Part shown: positions 26,183 to 34,796 of the stretch, in pieces
Layout of the letters: each line of letters opens with the position of its first letter
Numbering within the stretch: the stretch's first letter is position 1
Source of the DNA: Planomonospora sp. ID82291
Lineage (GTDB): Bacteria > Actinomycetota > Actinomycetes > Streptosporangiales > Streptosporangiaceae
DNA length: 64,000 bases
Reading direction: 5' to 3'
Assembly (NCBI RefSeq): GCF_015711645.1
Contig: NZ_JABTEX010000001.1
Span: 1,984,001 to 2,048,000, forward strand
The notes under the pieces: model-generated
Database searches by the model: none
What the model was told of the DNA's origin: nothing
Seen by the model: only the letters and a program-made list of their open reading frames with translations
Translations under genes and position numbers: made by a program

Positions 26183-29100
26183 GCGTCGCTCCCGTTCGTC
26201 AGTTCAGCGAAGATCAGTTCTTCCAGCGCGGCGGCGAAGTCGGCGAGCACCGGCCGCTCGAACAGCAGCCGCACCGGAACGGTCACCAGCAACGTCTCGC
26301 GGAGCCGGCCGACCACCCGGGTCGCGGCGAAGGAGTGCCCGCCCAGGGCGAAGAAGTCGTCGTCGGCCCAGATCGGGGAGCGCTCCAGCACGGCGCTCCA
26401 GACGGCGGCCACCAGGCGTTCGGGGTCGGTGCCGGGTGCGACGCGCCCGGCACCGGGGTCGTCGGCCGGGTCGGGCAGGGCCCGCCGGTCCACCTTGCCG
26501 TTGGGCAGGGTGGGCAGGGCCGGCAGCGTCACCCACCGCCGGGGCACCATGTGGCCGGGCAGCCGCGACCGCAGATGCCGCTCGGCCGCGGCCGGGTCGG
26601 CCGTCTCCGGCGCGAGGTAGCCGACCAGGTGGGCCTGCGCGTCCGCACCGGCCACGGCCACCGTCCCGTCGGCCACCTCGCGCAGCACCGCCTCGATCTC
26701 GCCCAGCTCGATCCGGTACCCGCGCACCTTCACCTGGTGGTCCCTGCGGCCGTGGAACTCCAGCGTCCCGTCCGGCCGCCGGCGCACCAGGTCGCCGGTC
26801 CGGTAGCACCGGCCGCCGGGGGTGAACGGGTCGTCGACGAACGCGGCCCCGGTCAGGTCGGCCCGCCCCCGGTAGCCCCGGGTCACCCCGGCGCCGCCCA
26901 GCAGCAGCTCGCCCACCGCGCCCGGCGGCACCAACCGCAGCGCGGAGTCGACCACGTAGGCCCGTTCCCCGGGCATCGGCAGCCCGATCGGCACCGGGCC
27001 CGGCTCGTGCGGGCGGACCCGGTGCTGGATCGAGGCGACGGTGGCCTCGGTGGGGCCGTAGGTGTTCCACAGCTCCCGGACCCGGGGCAGGATCCGCCCG
27101 GCCAGGGCCGGATCGAGGGTCTCCCCGCCCGCGATGGCCAGCAGCCCCGGGTCTCCCGCCCAGCCCGCGGCCAGCAGCATCCGGTAGGCGGTGGGCACCA
27201 GGTCGACCACCGTGGCCCCGCACTCCGCGATCCGCCCGGCCAGCGCGTGCCCGTCCACCGCCGTGGCCCGGTCCACCACCACGCAGGTGCCACCGACGCT
27301 CAGCATGCTCCACAGCTCGGACGCGGAGGTATCGAAGGTCAGGGGCGCCACGACCGGCTGGACGTCCCCGGGTCCCAGTCCCAGTTCGGACGTCAGTCCC
27401 GCCACGTAGGCGGCCAGGTTGCCGTGGGTGACCTCCACGCCCTTGGGCGTCCCGGTGGAGCCGGAGGTGTACAGCACGTAGGCCAGGTCCCCGGCCCGCA
27501 CCTCCGGCAGCTCCGCCGACCCGCCGCGGGCGGCCAGGTCGTCCGCGTCCAGCACGATGAGACCGGGCGCGGCCGCCGCGTCCGGCACGCTGACGCCGGG
27601 TACGGCCGCCGCGTCCGGCACGCTGACGCCGGGTACGGCCGCCGCGTCCGGCACGCTGAGACCGGGTACGGCCGCCGCGTCCCGCACCTTGACGCCGGGT
27701 ACGGCCGCCGCCGCCCCGCCCCGGGTGAGCACCACGCGCGCCCCGGCGTCCTCGGCCAGCAGGCGCAGCCGCTCGGCCGGATGCTCCGGATCCAGCGGCA
27801 GGTACGCCGCGCCCGCCCGCCAGACCGCCAGCAGCGCCGCCGGCATCAGGTGGTCCCGGGGCAGGCAGACGCCCACCACCTCGCCCGGCGCCACGCCGTA
27901 CTCCAGCAGCGCCGCCGCCACCCGGCCCGACCACTCGTGCAGTTCCGGATAGCCGATCGAAGCGCCGTCCGGCCCGACCACGGCGGTCCCGCCGGTATGG
28001 GCGGCCAGCGCGTGCGGCACCGTCTCGGGGAACTCCGGCACCGCCGGTCCGGCCGCGGTGGCCAGCAGGGCGGCGCGTTCGTCCGGCGTGACGAGTTCGA
28101 AGGCCGACAGCGGCCGGTCCGGGTCGGCCGGCGCGCACCGCAGCAGCCACATCAGCCGGTCCAGGTACGCCTCGGCCCGCACCGGGTCGAGGCGGGCCAG
28201 GGCGTACTCCAGCTGCAGCTCGGCGCCGTCCGCCGTCCGGTTGACCAGGACGGCGAGCTCGTGGCCGGTGGCGCCCGACCCCAGGTCGGTGAGGAGTTCC
28301 AGGCCGCCCAGGCGCACCGGCACCTCGGCGTGCTGCACCGCCAGCAGCACCGGCGCGCGGGGCAGGTCCTCGACGGGGACCTCCTGGTGGACCAGCGCCC
28401 GCGTGGCCGCGTCGGCGGCCTGCCGGACCAGGTCCCGGAAGGTCGGCGCGCCGGCCGGCCGCACCCGCACCGGCAGCGTGTCCACCAGCGGGCCGATGAC
28501 CCCGGTCAGCTCCGGCCGGGCCCGCCGCGCCGCGACCACCCCGACCAGCGTGTCGGGCTCGCCGCCGGCCAGGGCCAGCCCGGCCAGGTACACCGCGAAC
28601 GGCGTGACCCCGCACTCCCGGGCCAGCGCGTCCACGCCCGCCTCGAACTCCCCGGACAGCGGCCGGATCACCCGGCCGGCCGTCAGGTCCGCCGGCGCCG
28701 GGTCCGCCACCGGCGCCCCGGCCAGCTCCTCCCGCCAGAACTCCCGCAGCCGCACCGGGTCCGGCCGCTCCTGCTCCTGCACGGCCACGTCGCCGAACTG
28801 GACGGCCGGCCCGGGGACCGGCTCGCCGGCCAGCTCGGCGGCCAGCTCGCCCATCAGCACCGCGACCGAGCCGCCGTCGAAGGCGAGGTGGTCCACCACG
28901 ACCACCAGCTCGGCCTCCGCCGCGCCCAGCCAGCACAGCTCGGCCCGGAGCAGCGGCACCTCGCCCGTCAGGTCGAACACGTGCGCCGCGGCGGTCCTGG
29001 CCACCTTCTCCGGGTCCTCGCCCACGGGGTGCTCGACCAGCGGCACGGCCACCAGCGGGCGCACCACGGCGTACGGCACGCCGTCCGCGTCGACGGCGAT

Positions 29101-31089
29101 CGTGCTGCGCAGCACCTCGTGCCGGCGCACGACCGCGTCCAGGGCCGCCCTCAGCGGCGCGGCCTCCCGCAGACCGCGCACGCGCAGCCGGATCGCCAGC
29201 GTGGTGACCGGGCTGTGCGGGTGGAGCCGGCTCAGGGTCCAGAACTGGCGCTGCATGCCGGTGAGCGGATACCGGGTCCGGCCGCTCCGCCGTACCGCCT
29301 CCGGACCGGCCCGGTCCAGCGCCGCGGCCAGACCGGCCGCGGTGGGGGCGGCCAGGAAGTCCGCCAGGGGCACGGTCCGCCCCAGCCTGCGGGACAGCTC
29401 GGTGACCACTCTGGCCGCGGCCAGGGAGTGGCCGCCCAGGTCGGTGAACCGGTCGTGCACGCCGACCCGGGGCAGGCCGAGCACGCCGGCGACCACCTCC
29501 GCCACCAGCCGCTCGTCCTCGGTGCGGGGCGCGACCGGCGCCGCGCCGGCCGGCCGGGCGGCGCCCAGCGCGGGCAGGGCCGCCCGGTCCACCTTGCCGT
29601 TGGGGGCGAGCGGGAGCTCCTCGGCCACGCCGATCCGGGTCGGTACCAGGTGGTCGGGCAGCCGGGCGCGCAGCCAGTCCCGCAGCTCCGGCTCGCCCAC
29701 CCCGGAGGCCGCGACGTGACCGGCCAGGTAGGCGGTCCCGTCGTCGTCCGCGGCGGCCAGCACGACGGCCCGGCGCACCGCGGGGTGGCGGCCCAGCACG
29801 GCCTCCACCTCGCCCGGCTCCACCCGGTAGCCGCGGATCTTGACCTGGTCGTCGGCCCGGCCCGCGTAGTGCAGCGCGCCGTCCACCCGGCGGACCAGGT
29901 CGCCGCTGCGGTAGACCCGGGCGCCGTCCGGCCCGGTGCGGAAGGCCGGCGACTCGCGCCCGAGGTAGCCGCGGGTCACCCCGGGCCCGCCGATCCACAG
30001 CTCACCCAGCTCGCCGTCCGGGACGGGGTTCCCGTCCGCGTCGCGCACCGAGAGCACCGCACCGGCCATCGGCGCGCCGAGCGGCGGGTCGCCCTCGTGG
30101 TCCCGGCCCACCTCCGCGACGGTGCAGGAGGTGGTGCACTCGGTCGGGCCGTACAGGTTCAGCACCCGGCGCACCCCCGGGTTGGCGTAGATCCGCCGGA
30201 CCAGGGCGCCGGTCAGCCGCTCGCCACCGGAGAAGACCGCGCGCACCCCGCTCGGCAGCGGCTCGCGCAGCAGCACCGCCAGCGCGGAGGGGACCCCGTA
30301 GACCGTGGTCACCTCCTCCCTCGCCGGCAGGGTCGGCAGCGCCAGCACGTTGTCGGCCAGGATCACCGTCCCACCGGTGATCAAGGGCAGGAAGAGCTGG
30401 GTGATCGACGCGTCGAAGCAGACGGAGGCGCCGGCCAGCATGCCGCGCAGCTCCTCGGCGGTGTACGCCGACGCCTCCCAGTTCAGCAGGTTCATGGTGT
30501 TGCGGTGCTCCACCACCACGCCCTTGGGCGTCCCGGTGGAGCCGGAGGTGTAGATGACGTACGCCGCGTCCCCCGGGTCCCCCGGGTCCCCCGCCACCCG
30601 GAAAGCCCCCCCGCCCGGCTCCACGTCGTCGACGAGTACGGCCTCGGCCCCGGTCAGGGCGGCGGTACGGCGCAGCGCGGCCGAGGTGACCACCGCGGCC
30701 ACCGCGGCGTCCTCGGCCATGAACCGCAACCGCTCGGCCGGGTAGGCGGGGTCCAGCGGCACGTAGGCCGCGCCCGACTTCCACACGCCCACCAGCGCCG
30801 GGACCAGCCACGCGTCGCGTTCCAGGCAGACGCCGACCAGGTCGCCGCGCCCGATGCCGCGCCCGGCCAGGGTGCGTGCGACGTCGTCGGCCCTGCGGTC
30901 CAGTTCGGCGTAGCCGAGGCGGTCGGTGCCCGCCACGACGGCGACGCGCTCCGGAGTGCGCCGGGCCTGCGCCTCTATCGCCTCGTGGACGCGACCCGGC
31001 GCTCCGGTCCCCGCGGTCCCCGCGGCCCCCCCGGCCTCCGCCGGGGCGGGACGGCCCGCCGCGTCGATGCGTTCCCTGTCAACGGTCAC
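26179..31089 (-). CDS. NRPS-A: A-T-C-A-T initiation and first elongation modules
   Basis: 1636 aa from GTG 31089, chosen for GGAGAAGAGG just upstream; an in-frame ATG at 31176 would add 29 residues. A1 (YTSGSTGTPKG near 181) has no preceding C domain, so this is the loading module. T1 (GGHS near 551), a C domain with DHLAFDG in place of HHxxxDG (catalytic second His kept, near 733), A2 (YTSGSTGTPKG near 1208) and T2 (GGHS near 1584) follow. Pocket readouts (D-A-T-Y-F-G-L-T-S-K and D-T-S-D-I-G-T-V-A-K) match nothing I trust. A2 carries an 11-residue tandem insert between its early core motifs. No MbtH gene is in the window. Confidence 0.94.
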   Translation of the reverse strand: MTVDRERIDAAGRPAPAEAGGAAGTAGTGAPGRVHEAIEAQARRTPERVAVVAGTDRLGYAELDRRADDVARTLAGRGIGRGDLVGVCLERDAWLVPALVGVWKSGAAYVPLDPAYPAERLRFMAEDAAVAAVVTSAALRRTAALTGAEAVLVDDVEPGGGAFRVAGDPGDPGDAAYVIYTSGSTGTPKGVVVEHRNTMNLLNWEASAYTAEELRGMLAGASVCFDASITQLFLPLITGGTVILADNVLALPTLPAREEVTTVYGVPSALAVLLREPLPSGVRAVFSGGERLTGALVRRIYANPGVRRVLNLYGPTECTTSCTVAEVGRDHEGDPPLGAPMAGAVLSVRDADGNPVPDGELGELWIGGPGVTRGYLGRESPAFRTGPDGARVYRSGDLVRRVDGALHYAGRADDQVKIRGYRVEPGEVEAVLGRHPAVRRAVVLAAADDDGTAYLAGHVAASGVGEPELRDWLRARLPDHLVPTRIGVAEELPLAPNGKVDRAALPALGAARPAGAAPVAPRTEDERLVAEVVAGVLGLPRVGVHDRFTDLGGHSLAAARVVTELSRRLGRTVPLADFLAAPTAAGLAAALDRAGPEAVRRSGRTRYPLTGMQRQFWTLSRLHPHSPVTTLAIRLRVRGLREAAPLRAALDAVVRRHEVLRSTIAVDADGVPYAVVRPLVAVPLVEHPVGEDPEKVARTAAAHVFDLTGEVPLLRAELCWLGAAEAELVVVVDHLAFDGGSVAVLMGELAAELAGEPVPGPAVQFGDVAVQEQERPDPVRLREFWREELAGAPVADPAPADLTAGRVIRPLSGEFEAGVDALARECGVTPFAVYLAGLALAGGEPDTLVGVVAARRARPELTGVIGPLVDTLPVRVRPAGAPTFRDLVRQAADAATRALVHQEVPVEDLPRAPVLLAVQHAEVPVRLGGLELLTDLGSGATGHELAVLVNRTADGAELQLEYALARLDPVRAEAYLDRLMWLLRCAPADPDRPLSAFELVTPDERAALLATAAGPAVPEFPETVPHALAAHTGGTAVVGPDGASIGYPELHEWSGRVAAALLEYGVAPGEVVGVCLPRDHLMPAALLAVWRAGAAYLPLDPEHPAERLRLLAEDAGARVVLTRGGAAAAVPGVKVRDAAAVPGLSVPDAAAVPGVSVPDAAAVPGVSVPDAAAAPGLIVLDADDLAARGGSAELPEVRAGDLAYVLYTSGSTGTPKGVEVTHGNLAAYVAGLTSELGLGPGDVQPVVAPLTFDTSASELWSMLSVGGTCVVVDRATAVDGHALAGRIAECGATVVDLVPTAYRMLLAAGWAGDPGLLAIAGGETLDPALAGRILPRVRELWNTYGPTEATVASIQHRVRPHEPGPVPIGLPMPGERAYVVDSALRLVPPGAVGELLLGGAGVTRGYRGRADLTGAAFVDDPFTPGGRCYRTGDLVRRRPDGTLEFHGRRDHQVKVRGYRIELGEIEAVLREVADGTVAVAGADAQAHLVGYLAPETADPAAAERHLRSRLPGHMVPRRWVTLPALPTLPNGKVDRRALPDPADDPGAGRVAPGTDPERLVAAVWSAVLERSPIWADDDFFALGGHSFAATRVVGRLRETLLVTVPVRLLFERPVLADFAAALEELIFAELTNGSDA
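27571..27710. repeat. 33-bp tandem repeat inside the NRPS-A A2 domain
   Basis: About four copies of a 33-bp unit encode DAAAVPG(V/L)(S/K)V(P/R) repeats and keep the NRPS reading frame. It lies between core motifs A2 and A3, a surface region in known A-domain structures. Confidence 0.9.
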
Positions 31090-31766
31090 TTCGTCCTCTT
31101 CTCCAGCCGAGATCACACCCGGTGATGAGAAATCTCTGGAATCGTCTGATCGATCGGCGCCTATGGCCGAGAGCATGATTCAGCCGACTTGCGGCCGTCT
31201 TGCGATCGACTTGGGTTCGCGCCCACGGAGGCGGATATTCGTGTTTTCCCAGATGAACGCATCAGGGACCGTGGGAATGACGGATTCATCCGGCGCGGGA
31301 CCCGCGCCGACAAGTGTCCATAATATGAGAATCCGGGTTCCGGCGCGATCTCCTCCGCCCCCGTCCGCCACCGGGAGACGGGCGCGCGCGGCAGGTGCCC
31401 TCCGTCCAGAACCCCTTGTTCTCCGGGGTTCCAGCGGATGAGGGCCCCGGACGCCGCCCGGCCGCGCGGTCGCACCCGAGGGCCGCCACCCGGGTCCGGC
31501 GACCGGGCGGAGGGAAGCGGCATCCGTATCGAGAATGCGGCGTTCACCGCGGCGCCGGTCGTCTCCGGAACGGCGGAAACGACGGTCGGGTGGATGCGTC
31601 GATTCCATGGACGACAGCGGGAAAAGGGCGCCCGACAACGGCGGATAATCCGCGCGGACGATTTCGGCCAGCCGCACACGATGACGCTGCGGAATCCATC
31701 CCGTACTCGGCGTGGGCCTTCGCGAAAGGCGGATCTACGAGATCGCGGCCGAGCGGGCGGGGGCGG
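31090..31766 (-). other. Leader/promoter region of the NRPS operon
   Basis: No gene recognised in these 677 bp. On the minus strand TATTAT (31325-31320) is a good -10 hexamer about 230 nt before the NRPS-A start, but no clear -35 stands 16-18 bp upstream. The 5' leader would be unusually long. The left part is more AT-rich than the surroundings. Confidence 0.4.
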
Positions 31767-32096
31767 TCACCGCACCCGGCTCTCCTCGAACGGTTCCGCA
31801 CTCCAGCGGAACCACGCCTCGTCCTCCTCGATGTGCAGGAGGAACTCCGCGACGGGACCGGACGGCGCCGCCATGGAGACGGCCTTCCGGATCTCTTCGT
31901 ACACCTCCTCCCATTCGTCCCACCTCCCCTCCTCCATCAGTTCGAGATCGCGATCGAACAGCGGCTTCACCTCGGCGAACGCCGGACCGGGAGTGAAGTG
32001 CCCGCCCAGCCACGGGAAGTCGGCGTCCTCAATGGTGATCTCCCCGACGAGCTCCCGCCCGCGCAGCACCCGCCAGATCCCGCCCACGAATCCCAT
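31767..32096 (-). CDS. Conserved-looking hypothetical protein (109 aa)
   Basis: An acidic, Trp-rich soluble protein. It starts MGFVGGIWRVLRGRELVGEI, has a DWxEWEEVYEEIRKAV-like acidic helix in the middle and ends LLHIEEDEAWFRWSAEPF. The ATG at 32096 has GGAGGG 7 nt upstream. Codon use is typical of the chromosome and the protein looks well folded, but I do not recognise the family. It stands alone upstream of the NRPS leader. Confidence 0.75.
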   Translation of the reverse strand: MGFVGGIWRVLRGRELVGEITIEDADFPWLGGHFTPGPAFAEVKPLFDRDLELMEEGRWDEWEEVYEEIRKAVSMAAPSGPVAEFLLHIEEDEAWFRWSAEPFEESRVR

Positions 32097-32428
32097 GCCC
32101 GCCCTCCATTGCAGCCGATCGGGGCCGTCACGGCTCAGCGTCCCAGACGTCTACGACAGCCGAGCGCGCCGATCGGCCCGCCTGGCCGTACCGCCGACCG
32201 TTCCCGTTCACGCGATCGACAGCGACGCGATCACGGGCGTCGAACCACCGGCGCCCCAGGTCAGAGTGATGCCTGCCGACGTATGACCAGCTGGTGCGGC
32301 TCGTGCGCAGAGGATCGGCTGGGTGCAGGTGAGGACGTTGTACGACGTACGACCAGAGCGCGACTCCAGCCTGTGAACAGCCATGTTTTCGTTCACGAGA
32401 TCCCGCCGGAGATCCGCGTCCCAGTACG
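32097..32428. other. Intergenic region before the darT fragment
   Basis: 332 bp with no gene. A GTACGACGTACGAC repeat near 32340 is the only structure noted. Confidence 0.4.
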
Positions 32429-32923
32429 ATGACGAATCCGATGTTGAACCTGCAGGATCCCTGGTCGTACCACTTCACCCATGTGGACAACCTGCCGGGA
32501 ATCACGGCCGAGGGGTTGCTGGCGGATGGCCGCAACCCCCACGTGTCAGTCGAATGCGCCGAGCCGGGAATCAAGGAACGCCGCAGGTTGAACCGTGTGC
32601 CGATCGGGCCCGGTGGCGTGGTCGCCGACTACGTCCCTTTCTACTTCGCACCTCGGTCTCCGATGCTGTACCGCATCCACAAGGGTGGCGTGAGCGGATA
32701 CCAGCGGAGCCAGGACGAGCTGATCTACCTCGTGACCCGGCTCTCCCGAGTCCAGGCGTACAACCTGAGCTGGGTGGCCAGTGATCTCAACGCCGCGCTG
32801 GCCACGGCCACGTTCACCGATCAGGTCGCCGGACTCGAGACTCACCTCGACCGCGAAGTCCTGGAGGCCAGGCTATGGGCCAACACACCAGAGGACGGTT
32901 CGCGGATACTGAGCCGATCGTAA
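32429..32923 (+). pseudogene. 5' fragment of DarT-type DNA ADP-ribosyltransferase toxin (DUF4433)
   Basis: The translation begins with the DarT hallmark YHFTHVDNLPGI (NAD-binding His), followed by ADYVPFYFAPRSPMLY and the helical RLWANTPEDGSR segment. DarT modifies thymidines in single-stranded DNA and is normally ~210 aa, paired with the antitoxin DarG. Here true sequence stops after about residue 160. The last four codons (LSRS) and the stop come from the IS630 terminal repeat, so the C-terminal region with the catalytic Glu is gone. No darG is present. The fragment should be inactive. Confidence 0.85.
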
Positions 32924-34030
32924 GTTCTGATACTTGGCCGGGGGCGGCGGGAGATCGGATCCCGGCGGGGGCATGCTGGAAGTATGGCCAGGAAAGGTCG
33001 CAGAGCGACGTTCGAGGAGAAGGTCTTCGCCCTCCGGCTGTTGAAGCAGGGAATGTCGCCGGATCGGGTGGCCGACGCGCTGGACGTGGGTCGCGAATCG
33101 GTGTTCCGGTGGAAACGCCAGGCGCGGACGGGCGGCACTGAGGCGCTGCGGATCAAGAAGGCGCCGGGTCGGCCGCGGAAGCTGAGGCCCGGCCAGGAAC
33201 AGAGCGTCCAGGCGGTGGTGCGCGATGCCACGCCCCGCCAGGTGCTGGGCACGGCGGTGGTGCTGTGGACACGGGCACTGGTGGCGATGGTGATCGCGGC
33301 CTGGTTCGGCATCGGGATGTCGGTGGCGGCGGCCGGGCGACTGCTGCACGATCTGGGCCTGTCGGTGCAGCGTCCGGTCTACCGGTCGCCGCGGCGTGAT
33401 GAGGCGGCCGTCACTTCCTGGGTGAGCACACTCTTCCCGCGGGTCCGCCGCAACGCGCAGCGGCGCGGGGCGGTGGTGCTGTTCGCTGATGAGATGAGCA
33501 TGCGCGTCGATCACCGTTCGGGCACGACGTGGGGGTTGGTCGGGCGGACCCCGATCGTGCAGGCGGGGGCGGGCCGCCGGTCGGTGAAGATGTTCTCGGC
33601 CATCGGCGTCGATGGCACCCTGCGTTATCGGTTGGCGCACGGGTCAATGGATCGGTGGGCGTTCCTGGGTTTCTGCGCGCAGTTGCTGCGCACCATCCGT
33701 CGGCCGATCGTCCTGATCGTCGACGGCTCCTCCATCCACACCGCCCGAGCGGTGCGCGATTTCGTCGCGCGGACCGGCGGTCGGCTGCGGCTGTTCTTCC
33801 TGCCGGCGTACGCGCCGGATCTCAACCCCGATGAGTGGGTCAATCAGAACGTCAAGGCCCGGGCGGCTCGTGAGGCGGTGGCCGATGAGCATGAACTGGC
33901 CGCGGCTATGCATTCCAGCCTGCGCCGGCTGCAAAAGTGCCCGGGCATCGTCCGGGCCTTCTTCGCCGACCCGCATCTGTCCTACATCAGGCCGTAGCGC
34001 TGATAGTCCCAGAACTTACGATCAGCTCAG
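32909..34030 (+). mobile_element. Complete IS630-family insertion sequence (1122 bp)
   Basis: Terminal inverted repeats of 21 bp with one mismatch lie at 32909-32929 (CTGAGCCGATCG...) and 34010-34030, directly flanked on both sides by TA (32907-32908 and 34031-34032), the target duplication of IS630/Tc1-mariner elements. One transposase gene lies between. The left end sits in the darT fragment, and the right end abuts the tRNA-Ile-derived repeat. Confidence 0.95.
32984..33997 (+). CDS. IS630-family transposase
   Basis: A 337-aa transposase. The N-terminal helix-turn-helix reads RRATFEEKVFALRLLKQG followed by DRVADALDVGRESVFRWKR. The DDE catalytic core shows LFADEMSMRVDH (first D), LIVDGSSIHTAR (second D) and LPAYAPDLNPDEWVNQNVK (E). 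It is full length with no frameshift, so it is probably active. The ATG start (MARKGRRATFEEK) gives the normal N-terminus. Confidence 0.95.
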   Translation: MARKGRRATFEEKVFALRLLKQGMSPDRVADALDVGRESVFRWKRQARTGGTEALRIKKAPGRPRKLRPGQEQSVQAVVRDATPRQVLGTAVVLWTRALVAMVIAAWFGIGMSVAAAGRLLHDLGLSVQRPVYRSPRRDEAAVTSWVSTLFPRVRRNAQRRGAVVLFADEMSMRVDHRSGTTWGLVGRTPIVQAGAGRRSVKMFSAIGVDGTLRYRLAHGSMDRWAFLGFCAQLLRTIRRPIVLIVDGSSIHTARAVRDFVARTGGRLRLFFLPAYAPDLNPDEWVNQNVKARAAREAVADEHELAAAMHSSLRRLQKCPGIVRAFFADPHLSYIRP

Positions 34031-34067
34031 TACCAGGACTTGAACCTGGGACCTCTTCCTTATCAGG
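34031..34067 (-). repeat. 37-bp duplicate of the tRNA-Ile 3' part (att-like site)
   Basis: Identical over 37 bp to 37214-37250, covering the anticodon loop to the acceptor of tRNA-Ile(GAT), in direct orientation. It lacks the 5' half, so it is not a tRNA gene. Such duplications mark the ends of elements that integrate site-specifically into tRNA genes; actinomycete elements such as pMEA300 use tRNA-Ile. Confidence 0.85.
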
Positions 34068-34207
34068 CAAGGCCGGTGGGAGCGGGACCATGGATCACAC
34101 CCGCTCCCACCTGCGCGTACGGTCCACGGTGATCCACCGCCGTCCGGCAATGTCCAGGACGGTTGTCACTCAGTTCGTCACCCAGTGACCATCATTCGGC
34201 AGGCTCG

Positions 34208-34753
34208 TCAGAAGCCCGTCTCCGACCGCTCGGCATGGTCCATCTCGTACAAGGTCTTCTCGATGCGATACACGGACCAGCCGTTTCCCGCCCGCTCCAC
34301 ACCCTGTTCGGCGTAGTCGTCCACATCCCACCCGTCCAGGTCGAACAATGTGTTCATCGCCCCTTCGGGAGAGTCGGTGTGGTCCACCGCCTGTTGCTCG
34401 TCCCAGTCGTTCTCGATCAGACGCTGACAGACGTAACGCATCAGGGCGTCGGGGTTCTCCACCACGAAGTCCCATCGCGCTTCCAGGCTCACCCTCAGCG
34501 CGGCTTCAGGGGCGGTAAACGTCTCCTCACTCTCATCGTCATCTTCGTCTTCATCCTTGTAGATGTCGGCGAAGACGTTGCCCCACCCTGTGGAATCGAA
34601 GATCGCGTCCGTGTACGAGCGTGCGGCTGATCTGACCTCTTGGATGGCGGAGGCCACCGTCGCCGATGAGGCGTCGCTCTGGGACAGCACGGCAGCATGA
34701 TCACGAAGCGCCTTCACGAGTTGCTCGCAGGCAGGGTCGATATCGGTGGACAC
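34208..34753 (-). CDS. Acidic hypothetical protein (181 aa)
   Basis: No family recognised. The N-terminal ~55 residues are helical and Ala/Ser-rich, residues ~64-78 are almost all Asp/Glu (DEDEDDDESEE), and the C-terminal part looks globular, with FDLDGWDVDDYAEQGVERAG. It lies 43 bp after the HTH-TPR gene on the same strand, so co-transcription is likely. GC content is lower than in the neighbouring core genes, in keeping with acquired DNA. Confidence 0.65.
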   Translation of the reverse strand: MSTDIDPACEQLVKALRDHAAVLSQSDASSATVASAIQEVRSAARSYTDAIFDSTGWGNVFADIYKDEDEDDDESEETFTAPEAALRVSLEARWDFVVENPDALMRYVCQRLIENDWDEQQAVDHTDSPEGAMNTLFDLDGWDVDDYAEQGVERAGNGWSVYRIEKTLYEMDHAERSETGF

Positions 34754-34796
34754 GACCAGAACCTATCGAAGATCAGGACTCCCTCAGAAGCAATCA

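Noticed and set aside
17567-26620. Very long open frame (about 3000 codons) on the plus strand
   Set aside because: It is antisense to the NRPS-B gene, whose domains are unmistakable. Translation is His/Arg/Gln/Pro-rich with no domain; long antisense frames are expected at this GC content.
26335-31125. Long plus-strand open frame opposite NRPS-A
   Set aside because: Same reason: a shadow of the NRPS coding frame with low-complexity composition.
34031-34067. Second tRNA-Ile gene
   Set aside because: Only the 3' part is present; no 5' acceptor or D arm exists, so it cannot fold into a tRNA.
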